Source: Tepidimonas thermarum (GTDB taxonomy: Bacteria; Pseudomonadota; Gammaproteobacteria; Burkholderiales; Burkholderiaceae_C). From it: 64,000 nt of DNA. Each line of letters begins with the position of its first letter. Position 1 is the stretch's first letter. Position numbers and translations under genes: made by a program. Below, piece after piece: positions 53,491 through 60,903 of this stretch. The stretch spans positions 1 through 64,000 of the forward strand of contig NZ_VJOL01000008.1 of NCBI RefSeq assembly GCF_007556705.1. Direction: 5' to 3'. The notes under the pieces were generated by a model. The model was not told where the DNA came from. It did no database searches and saw only the letters and a list, made by a program, of their open reading frames with translations.

Positions 53491-54495
53491 TCAGGCGGCC
53501 GAGCCGGTGGACAGCGCAGCTTTGGCCTTGGCCAGCTCGGCTTCGAGGTGCTTGACGCGCTCGCGCAGTGCGGTCTCCTCCGGTTCCCGCACGTCGTGAT
53601 GATGGCGATGTGCGTCCATCGCGTGGTCCAGCCAGTGCAGCCAGGCGTCCATGCCTTCGCCGGTGGTGGCGGACAGCTGGATGATCTCAATGGTTGGGTT
53701 CACGCGCCGCGCGAGTTCGATGCAGCGCGCCACATCGAACTTCACGTGCGGCAGCAGGTCGGTCTTGTTGAGGATCATGAGCTGTGCGGCCGCGAACATG
53801 TCGGGGTATTTCAGCGGCTTGTCCTCGCCCTCGGTCACCGAGAGGATGGCCACCTTGGCCGCTTCGCCCAGGTCCCAAACGGCGGGGCAGACCAGGTTGC
53901 CGACGTTCTCGATGAACAGCAGGCTGCGGCCGTTACCTCGGTGGCGGTGATCGTGCCCATGCGCGTGATCACGATCATGCTCATGGTCGTGCAAATGCTC
54001 ATGCGTGTGTAACTGCGCGAACGCCTCGGCCACCATGGACGCGTCCAGGTGACAGCCCTTGCCGGTGTTGACCTGGATCGCCGGCACACCGGTGGCGCGG
54101 ATGCGGTCGGCGTCGAAGCTGGTCTGCTGGTCGCCCTCGATCACAGCCACGGGCAGGTCGGGCTGGCGTTGCCTGAGCGCCTGGATGGTGGCGCACAGCA
54201 GCGTGGTCTTGCCCGAACCCGGACTGGACACCAGGTTGAGCGCGGTCACGCCGTGCGCTTCGAAGTGCGCGCGGTTGAGTTGCGCCACGCGGTTGTTGGC
54301 GCCCAGGATGTCGGTCTCCAGCTTGATGGCGCGCGCCTGGCTCATGCCCGGCACCGACACGCGGGCCGCACCGGCCCCGAAGTGCAGGTCGCCATTGGCC
54401 GGGTTCACCGCGATCACGCCGGGCTCGCCGCCGGCCTGCTGCACATGCCCGGCATTGGCCGGGCTGCTGTCACGGCATCCGCAAACGACACACAT
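53491..54495 (-). CDS. hypB: Nickel chaperone and GTPase HypB, with internal His-rich stretch
   Basis: A 334-residue SIMIBI GTPase for Ni insertion. It starts [10 protein letters not shown], an N-terminal cysteine metal motif, followed by a 40-residue linker. P-loop [11 protein letters not shown] is at residues 90-100, [13 protein letters not shown] and [11 protein letters not shown] follow, and NKTDLLPHV is the guanine specificity motif. A histidine-rich stretch (13 His in about 24 residues, 163-186) sits between [15 protein letters not shown] and SLLFIENVG, inside the GTPase domain, whereas the usual place is the N-terminus. A coiled C-terminal tail (about 300-334) adds further His (HRHHHD). 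It lies between hypA and hypF. Confidence 0.94.
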   Translation of the reverse strand: MCVVCGCRDSSPANAGHVQQAGGEPGVIAVNPANGDLHFGAGAARVSVPGMSQARAIKLETDILGANNRVAQLNRAHFEAHGVTALNLVSSPGSGKTTLLCATIQALRQRQPDLPVAVIEGDQQTSFDADRIRATGVPAIQVNTGKGCHLDASMVAEAFAQLHTHEHLHDHEHDRDHAHGHDHRHRGNGRSLLFIENVGNLVCPAVWDLGEAAKVAILSVTEGEDKPLKYPDMFAAAQLMILNKTDLLPHVKFDVARCIELARRVNPTIEIIQLSATTGEGMDAWLHWLDHAMDAHRHHHDVREPEETALRERVKHLEAELAKAKAALSTGSAA

Positions 54496-54518
54496 GATCT
54501 GCCTCCTTCAACGTTGTT

Positions 54519-54866
54519 TCAATCATCACTCACGCGCATGTCAACGACGCGCAGTTCCATGCCGCCCGTGGGTTGCAACTGGTAGCCGCCGCACGCTGGA
54601 CAGGCGTCGCCACGCTGGGCGATGGCCACCGTCTGGCCGCAGGGCAGGCACCAGGCCTGGCCAGGGGGTTCGTCAATCTCGATCCGTGCCCCCTCCAGCA
54701 GCGTGCCGGGCGCCAGGCTCTCCAGCGCAAAGCGCAGGGCGCGCACATCCACCCCGGCCAGCTGGCCGGCCTCCAGCCGCAGCTCAATCAGGCGTGCAAA
54801 ACCCTCGCGCCGCGCGGTGTCCTCCACCAGCTGCAACACGCCGCCGGCCAGACTGGCTTCATGCAT
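54519..54866 (-). CDS. hypA: Hydrogenase nickel-incorporation protein HypA
   Basis: A 115-residue zinc and nickel protein that hands Ni to the large subunit. The N-terminal MHEASL places the Ni-binding His2. The zinc site is CLPCG and CPACGG (about residues 73-94). The linking family sequence is LIELRLEAGQLAGVDVRALRFALES. ATG 54866 sits one base after the hoxV stop, so it is in the same operon. Confidence 0.95.
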   Translation of the reverse strand: MHEASLAGGVLQLVEDTARREGFARLIELRLEAGQLAGVDVRALRFALESLAPGTLLEGARIEIDEPPGQAWCLPCGQTVAIAQRGDACPACGGYQLQPTGGMELRVVDMRVSDD

Positions 54867-54867
54867 G

Positions 54868-56013
54868 TCAAACCTCCAGGCTCACATCCTGCACCATCGG
54901 CGCAGCGATTTCAAAAGGCACACATGGATCTATGGCTGCCATGAGCAGGCGCACGCGGGCGTGCAGGTCCGGCGCTGCCGCTGGCAAGGCAGCCAGCGCC
55001 TGGGCGACCACGCCTGCGCGGTGGAAGTTCCATTCGGTGGGTGCCAGCACCTGCGCAGCACGCAGTCGGCAGGGCTGACCGGCGGGGGTGTCCTCCAGGG
55101 TCACCTGGTGGATCAGCAGACCACGCGCCATCTCCACCCAGGCCAGTCCCTGGCGCGGGCCGGTGGCCAGCGCACCCCAGGCCAACCAGCCGGCGCCGCC
55201 TTCCCCGGGGGCATCGGGAAGGCTCAGTCGCACCAGTTCGGCCAGCCGACTGCCGAGCAGGGACCAGGCCGTCCAGGGCCGGTTGGGCGCAACGTCGTGC
55301 AGGCGGCTCCATACGCCGGTGCAGGCTGGCCGCCCTTCCCAGCGGGGCTGCAGCACATCGACAGCGCCCGTCGCCACCGCCGCGCCGAGCACCCGCAATG
55401 ACGTCTCAGCGGCGTGCGGCCGCAGGGCCTGCTCGTGCGCCCCGGGCAGTGGCGTGTCGGCCTCGCGCGCCGAACGCAGCAGCGCCGGCAACCAGCCAGG
55501 GTGGCGCCGGCTCCAGTCGTCGAGCCAGTCGGCGCCGCGGGTCCGCCAGGCCCGCAACCAGGTGGCCGGACGCATCTGCAGCCACTCGTCCTGCAACCAC
55601 TGGTGCAGCGCCGGCCAGGGGTTGGGCGACAGCGGGCTGGCGATCAGGGGGCAGCGGCGCAATCCATCGGCCGCCCGCGCGCTCACCTCGGCTACCTGGC
55701 CAGGCTCCGCGAGCAGGCGCGGCCAGTCCAGCGCGATGCGGCGCAGGTGATCCAGCGCGGTTTCGCGCTGTAGGGTGGCGGCCACCGGCGCCATGGCCGG
55801 GAACCGGCCAGGTTCGACCGCCTGGATCGCCAGCTGGCTGGCGGTGCGGTGGGCGTGGCCGCACAGGCTGAACAAACTGGCAAGCAGACCTGGCCAAGCC
55901 TCGGCCGGGTGCCCGGGCGCGAGCCGGGCGGCCCAGGCCTGGCGGCTGCTGTGCAGGCTGTGCGGCACCGGCACGCCGGGGCGCAGTTGCAGGGCACCCG
56001 CCAGATCGTTCAT
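54868..56013 (-). CDS. hoxV: Hydrogenase assembly scaffold HoxV (HupK)
   Basis: A 381-residue protein related to hydrogenase large subunits but without a complete active site. It has HAHRTASQLAIQAV (in place of the N-terminal CxxC) and a C-terminal IDPCVPFEIA, where the second Cys of DPCxxC is replaced. HoxV/HupK acts as a scaffold transferring the Fe-ligand group to the HoxG precursor in oxygen-tolerant systems. ATG 56013 overlaps the hoxT stop (ATGA). Confidence 0.88.
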   Translation of the reverse strand: MNDLAGALQLRPGVPVPHSLHSSRQAWAARLAPGHPAEAWPGLLASLFSLCGHAHRTASQLAIQAVEPGRFPAMAPVAATLQRETALDHLRRIALDWPRLLAEPGQVAEVSARAADGLRRCPLIASPLSPNPWPALHQWLQDEWLQMRPATWLRAWRTRGADWLDDWSRRHPGWLPALLRSAREADTPLPGAHEQALRPHAAETSLRVLGAAVATGAVDVLQPRWEGRPACTGVWSRLHDVAPNRPWTAWSLLGSRLAELVRLSLPDAPGEGGAGWLAWGALATGPRQGLAWVEMARGLLIHQVTLEDTPAGQPCRLRAAQVLAPTEWNFHRAGVVAQALAALPAAAPDLHARVRLLMAAIDPCVPFEIAAPMVQDVSLEV

Positions 56014-56576
56014 GCCGCGCCCCCGGCGCGCAGGCCGAGCAGAAAAGCACGCCGTGCCGGCACCGGTCTGGCCATCGTCGGCGCCGCGGCAGGCATCGGC
56101 GCGGGCCGCAGCTGCGCCAGCACGGCCTCGGCGGTTTCGCGGGCCTGATCTTGGTGCAGGAAGCCGCCCATGGGCGAGAACAGCGCGCACGCTTCATGGA
56201 AGCCCAGTGCGGGGTCGTGGGCGCCGATGAACTCAAAGTGCTCTTGGCCGAAAGGCAGGATGCGCTTGCGACCAACGCGTCCACCATGCGCCTCGACCGC
56301 CAGCGGCAGGCGAACCAGGCTCATGAACCAGGGGGTGATGAGCACACCCTCGGCCACCAACGCGTCTTCATCGGCCAGCCGGAAGCCAACCGCCTCCACG
56401 CGCAGCGCAGGGTTGAGCAGGGGAAGCCCCTGCATCCGTTCGGTCTCCACCCGGCGGTAGAAATCCATCAGTTGCTGCACGCGTTTGTCCAGCACACATC
56501 GCTGTACCGGCTCCGACGGGCTGCTGGTGGCGCCCCCTTGCAAGGGGAAAGACGCTGGACGGCGCATCGGGTCCAT
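56010..56576 (-). CDS. hoxT: Hydrogenase assembly chaperone HoxT (HupJ, HybE family)
   Basis: A protein of up to 188 residues. The HybE-like core starts at about residue 28 (LDKRVQQLMDFYRRVETERMQGLPLLNPALRVEAVGF) and continues through GVLITPWFMSLVRLPLAVEAHGG and HFEFIGAHDPALGFHEACALFSPM. Residues 1-27 (MDPMRRPASFPLQGG, ATSSPSEPVQRC) look unlike the family and coincide with part of a dispersed repeat. The true start may therefore be GTG 56495, giving 161 residues, although it has no obvious ribosome site. It works on HoxK/HoxG maturation. The stop overlaps hoxV. Confidence 0.85.
   Translation of the reverse strand: MDPMRRPASFPLQGGATSSPSEPVQRCVLDKRVQQLMDFYRRVETERMQGLPLLNPALRVEAVGFRLADEDALVAEGVLITPWFMSLVRLPLAVEAHGGRVGRKRILPFGQEHFEFIGAHDPALGFHEACALFSPMGGFLHQDQARETAEAVLAQLRPAPMPAAAPTMARPVPARRAFLLGLRAGGAA
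56521..56558. repeat. Palindromic half-repeat at the 5' end of hoxT
   Basis: A perfect 14-base palindrome, CCCCTTGCAAGGGG (56534-56547), is followed by AAAGACGC. This resembles part of the repeat between hoxC and hoxJ and suggests a repeat inserted at the hoxR-hoxT boundary, with the upstream hoxT codons derived from it. Confidence 0.4.
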
Positions 56577-56577
56577 T

Positions 56578-56808
56578 TCAATCCAGCAACAGAAATTGCT
56601 CGGCCAGGCCATCGCAGTTGGGGCAGCGCCAATGTGGCGGCAGCTCGGCAAAGGGCGTGCCAGGCGGGATCTGCCATTGCGGGTCGCCCACGGCCGGGTC
56701 GTAGACCCACCAGCAGATCTTGCATTCCAGACGCGAGTCCGGCCGCAGCAGCTCGCGCTTGCCCAGGTAGGAGCCCTCGAAACCATCGAAACGGTCACCG
56801 GACGACAT
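56578..56808 (-). CDS. hoxR: Rubredoxin HoxR (HupI)
   Basis: A 76-residue rubredoxin. The FeS4 ligands are CKICWWVYD and CPNCDG, and the fold residues DPQWQIPPGTPF match the family. HoxR belongs to the accessory set of oxygen-tolerant membrane hydrogenases and is linked to protection or repair of the small subunit cluster during assembly. It overlaps neither neighbour (2 bases from hoxQ); hoxT starts right after its stop. Confidence 0.93.
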   Translation of the reverse strand: MSSGDRFDGFEGSYLGKRELLRPDSRLECKICWWVYDPAVGDPQWQIPPGTPFAELPPHWRCPNCDGLAEQFLLLD

Positions 56809-56810
56809 GT

Positions 56811-57674
56811 TCAGGCAGATTCGAGATAGGCCAGCACATCGCCTAGGCGGGTGTGCGAATCACGCAGGTCTTCGGGCGCAGCCACAGCCACTGCGGGCAT
56901 GTCCACCACCTCGACGGTGTTGAGAATCACGCTGTCCATGGAGTTGTAGTACACGACGCGCCAGCAGTTGGGGTGCCGCGTGTTGGTAATACGGCAGTTG
57001 CCGTATCCGCGCGAGAGCATGAGCACGCGGCCGGTGCCCAGCTGGTGGTCGAGGAAGGCGATGTCCTCCGGCGTGACCGGCAGCAGGCTGAGGTTGATCA
57101 CGTACGGCGGATGTCCCGGCTGCCAGCGCGCGGTCTGGTCGCGGATCTCCTCGACCAGCAGCGGCGCATTCTGCACGTTGGGTGGCAGGGGGCCACGCCA
57201 GGGCTGGTAGACACTCTCGGCATCTTCGGCGGCGGCGGCGCGCAGCAGCGCGGGGATGGGGCCGACCTCGACCACGTCGTCCACCCGAGCGCCGGCGTGA
57301 AAACTCATCACGCGCCAGACGCCGGCGAACACCGACTCCTGTATGCGCACTTCCAGCGGTGAGCCCTCCGTGCGCACCAGGGCGCTGGCCTCGCCTTCGC
57401 CGAGGAGTTGGTTGACCAGCTGCAGGTCGGTGGCCGGGAGGTCCAGCAGGCTGACCTGTCCGCCGGCCTCGCCTTGCGCGGCCCGGTCCAGCAGCGCCAG
57501 CACACAGCCCAGGGCGGCCCTCGCCTTGGGCCGGCTGACTAGGGCCTCCGGCTCGGGCAGCACGGGCGGCCGCCAGGTGTCCATGTCCTTGGGCATGACG
57601 AGGTAGTTAAGCGTCTCGTCTTCGGTCTGGGTACCGGGATCCAGGGCCACCACGGGAATCGGGAAAGCTTTCAT
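56811..57674 (-). CDS. hoxQ: Hydrogenase small-subunit assembly protein HoxQ (HupH)
   Basis: A 287-residue HupH/HyaF-type protein that binds the small-subunit precursor with HoxO. Recognisable family segments are LLDLPATDLQLVNQLLGEGEASA, RIQESVFAGVWRV, EVGPIPALLRAAA, INLSLLPVTPEDIAFLDHQLG and the NCRITNTRHPNCWRVVYYNSMD signature. There is no export signal. It follows hoxO after 29 bases. Confidence 0.92.
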   Translation of the reverse strand: MKAFPIPVVALDPGTQTEDETLNYLVMPKDMDTWRPPVLPEPEALVSRPKARAALGCVLALLDRAAQGEAGGQVSLLDLPATDLQLVNQLLGEGEASALVRTEGSPLEVRIQESVFAGVWRVMSFHAGARVDDVVEVGPIPALLRAAAAEDAESVYQPWRGPLPPNVQNAPLLVEEIRDQTARWQPGHPPYVINLSLLPVTPEDIAFLDHQLGTGRVLMLSRGYGNCRITNTRHPNCWRVVYYNSMDSVILNTVEVVDMPAVAVAAPEDLRDSHTRLGDVLAYLESA

Positions 57675-57703
57675 GCGGGTTCCTTCGGGGTTGCGCGGCG
57701 GGC

Positions 57704-58156
57704 TCAGCGGCAGTGGCTGCCGCCAGCGGTGTGGCTGACGACCGGGATGCCGATGGTGGGCGGGCGCGAGGGCGGCGTGGCTAGCGCGGCAGCGACGCTG
57801 GCCAGGTACACATCCCAGTCTTGCATGCCGGCGATTGCCGTGACGTACTGCCCGTCGCGGAAGAACAGCAGCGAGGGCCAGCGCTGCGAGCCGTAGCGCT
57901 TGGCGACCGCGTCCTCACTGTCGCGCGGCACCACCGCCACGGCGAAACGCTGGGGGAAGGCCTTCATCAGTTCGGGCAGCACGGCCGCCACGTCCACGCC
58001 TTCCGGAAACCGCACCGGGTCGCCGGCCAGCAGCACGACGCGATCTCCGCCGCCGGTGGTCCAGTCGGACACGGTGTTTTCGTCGACCCAGGCGGCGCCG
58101 AAATCTCGGACCAGGCGTTGGATCAGCGGGGCGTGGGCTCCTGTCGCTTCGATCAT
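57704..58156 (-). CDS. hoxO: Hydrogenase chaperone HoxO (HupG)
   Basis: A 150-residue thioredoxin-fold protein lacking the CxxC active site (WVDENTVSDWTTGG in its place). It contains VVLLAGDPVRFPEGVDVAAVLPELM, RYGSQRWPSLLFFRDGQYV and IAGMQDWDVYL, as in HoxO/HyaE/HupG. These proteins bind the Tat-signal small-subunit precursor and hold it until the large subunit is ready. It sits between hoxL and hoxQ, the normal order. Confidence 0.9.
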   Translation of the reverse strand: MIEATGAHAPLIQRLVRDFGAAWVDENTVSDWTTGGGDRVVLLAGDPVRFPEGVDVAAVLPELMKAFPQRFAVAVVPRDSEDAVAKRYGSQRWPSLLFFRDGQYVTAIAGMQDWDVYLASVAAALATPPSRPPTIGIPVVSHTAGGSHCR

Positions 58157-58172
58157 GGTGTCTCCTGAAAAT

Positions 58173-58475
58173 TCACTGGCCCGTCAAGACCCGAAGTTGA
58201 TCGGCACTCATCCGCGACGGCAATGCGAAGTCGATGTCGACCGCAAGGTCTGCGCCCTGCATGACGCCGAGTACGAGGTCGAGCACGGCGTTCACCCCGG
58301 CCGCACGGTCCGCATCGATGCGCTCACGCGCGTCGTCGAGAAAGACCAGCAGCCAGTCGCCTGACACCACGTCACCGACCAGCGCGGTGTTGATGCGACG
58401 GCGCTCGCCGCGGCCTTCGCACAGCGCGAAGCGGCCGTCGGCTTCGATCACCTGCATGGGGATGCCGATACACAT
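58173..58475 (-). CDS. hoxL: Hydrogenase chaperone HoxL (HupF), HypC family
   Basis: A 100-residue HypC-like protein beginning MCIGIPMQVIE, with the essential Cys2, then GRGERRRINTALVGDVVSGDWLLVFLDD. HoxL is a second HypC-type chaperone specific for the membrane hydrogenase large subunit, acting with HoxV in the presence of oxygen. It is a distinct gene from hypC further along (52042-52347). Confidence 0.92.
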   Translation of the reverse strand: MCIGIPMQVIEADGRFALCEGRGERRRINTALVGDVVSGDWLLVFLDDARERIDADRAAGVNAVLDLVLGVMQGADLAVDIDFALPSRMSADQLRVLTGQ

Positions 58476-58478
58476 GGT

Positions 58479-59144
58479 TCAAGCACCTTTGAGCATGAAG
58501 CGCTCATCGCCAATGCGGCAGGCCTCTTCCGCCGACGGCCGTTGCGCTTCGTACGCGGTCAGCGCCAGTTCGTTCGGTGTCACGACCTCGCGGGCAGCCA
58601 ACGGCGTGCGGCGCGCTACCGGTCGCGCGCCCCAGCGTTCGAGCTCGGCCACACCGAGGGCCAGCGCCTCTTCCATCGCGGCCTTCACCACTGGGCGCAG
58701 GCTGCCGCCATAGTCCTCCAGCTCCTGCGGCTGGCAGCCGATCAGCAGCACCTGCTGCGGGTATTTGCCTGTGAGTATGGCCAGCGACAGCACTTCCTGG
58801 AAGCCGGTCTGGTGCAGGCTCATTTTCTTGGCACCCATGTAGCGCGGCACCTCGTCGTCGCGCACAGTCTTGAGTGTTCCGGGTGCCAGGCCGTAATCGA
58901 TCGCATCGAAGATCAGCAGCGCGTCGGCTTGCTGCACGTGCTGAATCAGGTACAGGCCCTGGGTGCCGCCGTCGATCAGTTGCACGTGGTCGGCAAACTC
59001 CCAACGCTGTTGCAGCGCCTCGATGCATCGCACACCAAAGCCTTCGTCGGCCCAGAGCAGGTTGCCGATGCCCAGCACCACGATGCGGGCCGGCAGGGTG
59101 TCACCACCGGGGTGACAGGTGGATTTGGTCGCAATGGCGCTCAT
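58479..59144 (-). CDS. hoxM: Hydrogenase maturation protease HoxM (HupD)
   Basis: A 221-residue endopeptidase that removes the C-terminal extension of HoxG after Ni insertion. The family core is VVLGIGNLLWADEGFGVR (metal-binding Glu and Asp), IDGGTQGLYLI, IFDAIDYGLAPGTL and SLHQTGFQEVLSLA with its His. A 20-residue N-terminal extension (KSTCHPGGDT) and a C-terminal tail beyond about residue 175 lengthen it relative to E. coli HyaD (195). The tail is not recognised. Its substrate is the HoxG C-terminus in this cluster. Confidence 0.94.
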   Translation of the reverse strand: MSAIATKSTCHPGGDTLPARIVVLGIGNLLWADEGFGVRCIEALQQRWEFADHVQLIDGGTQGLYLIQHVQQADALLIFDAIDYGLAPGTLKTVRDDEVPRYMGAKKMSLHQTGFQEVLSLAILTGKYPQQVLLIGCQPQELEDYGGSLRPVVKAAMEEALALGVAELERWGARPVARRTPLAAREVVTPNELALTAYEAQRPSAEEACRIGDERFMLKGA

Positions 59145-59165
59145 GGCAGGCAGACCGGTGTGAAA

Positions 59166-59495
59166 TCAGCGGGGGGAAGCGGAAGGGGCCGACGCCGAGG
59201 GCAACCGCTTCCAGGCGTGGAAGCTGTTCCAGGCCGCCTGCTGCGCGAGCCAGAACGATGCGTCGATACGAAACAAGCGCGCACAGCGGATGGCGGTGTC
59301 GGCCGATATGGCGCGCTGGCCGTGCACCAGTTCGTGCAGGCGTCGACGCGAGAGGCCTAGCAGTCGGGCAGCCTCGTTCTGATTGAGCGAGAGCGGCACC
59401 AGGCAGGTGCGCGCCAGCAGCCGCCCCGGGTGCAGCGGCGCGCGCACCGGCACGCCACGCGGTGGAATGACCCAGCTGCCAGCAGGCTGGTTCAC
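59166..59495 (-). CDS. HigA-type (XRE) DNA-binding protein inside the hydrogenase operon
   Basis: A 109-residue HigA-like helix-turn-helix protein. Core motifs are HPGRLLARTCLVPLSLNQNEAARLLGLSRRRLHELVHGQRAISADTAIRCARLFRIDASFWLAQQ, the usual HigA antitoxin pattern. No HigB-type toxin frame flanks it: hoxZ ends 4 bases upstream and hoxM starts 21 bases downstream, both hydrogenase genes. As an orphan it may act as a regulator of this operon. A conserved toxin partner elsewhere in the genome is possible but not seen. Confidence 0.85.
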   Translation of the reverse strand: MNQPAGSWVIPPRGVPVRAPLHPGRLLARTCLVPLSLNQNEAARLLGLSRRRLHELVHGQRAISADTAIRCARLFRIDASFWLAQQAAWNSFHAWKRLPSASAPSASPR

Positions 59496-59499
59496 GGCA

Positions 59500-60246
59500 T
59501 CAGTCCTTGAACGTCCGATGGCCCGAGATCATCGTGGACACGATCGACTGCCGCCCCATGATGTCTTCGCGGATCGCGGCGTAGACGTGCAGCGTGATGA
59601 ATATGATCATGGCCCACATGCCCAGGCGGTGCCAGGTATGCACATCCTGGCTCTGGCCGAACATCGGGATGACCCAACCGAACATCATGTCCTGCCACGA
59701 ACCGGCCTGCGCGCCCTCGCTGTAGAGCGCAAAGCCGGTGACGATCATGAAGATCGACAGCATCAGGTAGCCGGCAAACATGGCGAGGCGCGCCAGCGGG
59801 TTGTGGCCCACATACTGGTTTGGCTTGGGGATGATGAACAGGTACCAGAGCAGCATCTTGAACACCTCGGTCCAATAGGCCTTGTGAAACAGCGGCACCC
59901 AGAACAGCTCGCGCGCATGGTGGTTGCCCACCAGCGCCCAGTAGGCGCGGCCCAACAGGCCGATGGCCATGATGTAGCCTGCCGTGAAGTGCACAAAGCG
60001 GATGTAGCCCATCAGGTAGTTCGCGCTGGCTTCGCCGGGCATGGTCGGCAGCGGTTTGCCGATGAAGTAGCCGGTGAGGCACAACACGGTGATGGTCACG
60101 ACGTTGACCCAGTGCCAGACGCGCACCGGGGCTTCGTACACATAGACCGACTTGGTGCTCTGGCCGTGCGAGACGGCGCTTTCGTCGATGCCGGTGATAT
60201 CGGCCAGGCGCTGCCGGACCAGTTCTTCTGCAGACAGGGTGGACAT
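59500..60246 (-). CDS. hoxZ: Ni/Fe-hydrogenase b-type cytochrome HoxZ (HupC)
   Basis: A 248-residue di-haem membrane protein that connects the periplasmic hydrogenase to the quinone pool. Four membrane segments are visible (WHWVNVVTITVLCLTGYF; FVHFTAGYIMAIGLLGRAYW; LARLAMFAGYLMLSIFMIVTGFALY; WHRLGMWAMIIFITLHVYAA). Axial His candidates lie in VWHWVN, RFVHFTAG, TWHRLGM and LHVYAA. The N-terminus has an extension of about 35 residues before the first helix. Start ATG 60246, 28 bases after hupE. Confidence 0.93.
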   Translation of the reverse strand: MSTLSAEELVRQRLADITGIDESAVSHGQSTKSVYVYEAPVRVWHWVNVVTITVLCLTGYFIGKPLPTMPGEASANYLMGYIRFVHFTAGYIMAIGLLGRAYWALVGNHHARELFWVPLFHKAYWTEVFKMLLWYLFIIPKPNQYVGHNPLARLAMFAGYLMLSIFMIVTGFALYSEGAQAGSWQDMMFGWVIPMFGQSQDVHTWHRLGMWAMIIFITLHVYAAIREDIMGRQSIVSTMISGHRTFKD

Positions 60247-60274
60247 GGTGTGCTCCCGTGCGAGGGGCGGGCCG

Positions 60275-60877
60275 TCAGGCGGCCAGCTGGCTGAACAGGT
60301 AGACGCCGGCGGCGCTCAGGGCCGTGCCCAGACCGCCCAGGGCCACACCGCTGCGTTGCCCCAGCCAGCGCTTGATTGCCAGACCGATGCCGACCCCACC
60401 GATGTGCAGCGCGGCGGTGGTCAGCAGGAAGCCGACGGCATACCCGGCGAACCCGGTCTCGGGTGTTTCCGAACCGTGGGCCAGACCGTGCAGTGACGAG
60501 GCGGCGGCGATCAGGCCCAAGCCGATGGCCGCCGGCGCCGGACGGGTGGCCACGATCAGCATCAGCCCGAACAGCACCACCGACAGCGAGATGGCGTGCT
60601 CCAGGTAGGGCACGGTGACACCGGCTGCGCCGAGTGCGGCGCTGATCACCAGCGCCAGCATGAAGGTCGCCGGGCCCTGCCAGGCCTTGCCCTGTGGCAG
60701 CGCGCTGACCGACCAGACGCCCACGGCCACCATGGCCAGTAGGTGATCCGCACCGAAGGGGTGGACCAGGCCTTCCATGAAGCTGCTGGTGCCGTGACCG
60801 GTGTGCGCCTGGGCGGCGCCGGCCAGACCGGCCAGCAGCGCGGCTGCGGCCGCGCGACGGATGGTTTGGAATTGCAT
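60275..60877 (-). CDS. hupE: HupE/UreJ family membrane protein
   Basis: A 200-residue membrane protein with a signal-like N-terminus ending in AGAAQAHTGHG and six hydrophobic segments. The diagnostic motif is GLVHPFGADHLLAMVAVGVW; SSLHGLAHGSE and LHIGGVGIGL follow. HupE proteins are thought to import Ni2+ (or to be metal carriers) for hydrogenase; the His/Asp motif supports metal binding. AGGAGAT seven bases before ATG 60877 sets the start. Its presence between hoxG and hoxZ could replace the separate HoxN nickel permease of other clusters. Confidence 0.88.
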   Translation of the reverse strand: MQFQTIRRAAAAALLAGLAGAAQAHTGHGTSSFMEGLVHPFGADHLLAMVAVGVWSVSALPQGKAWQGPATFMLALVISAALGAAGVTVPYLEHAISLSVVLFGLMLIVATRPAPAAIGLGLIAAASSLHGLAHGSETPETGFAGYAVGFLLTTAALHIGGVGIGLAIKRWLGQRSGVALGGLGTALSAAGVYLFSQLAA

Positions 60878-60903
60878 GTGTATCTCCTCGTTGTCGGGTG
60901 TGT

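Noticed and set aside
53930-54015. His-codon-rich stretch of hypB as a CRISPR-like or tandem DNA repeat
   Set aside because: The repetition comes from alternating His/Asp codons in frame; unit length and spacing do not fit an array.
59166-59495. A full HigBA toxin-antitoxin module
   Set aside because: There is no toxin-like frame next to the HigA-type gene on either strand; both neighbours are hydrogenase genes.
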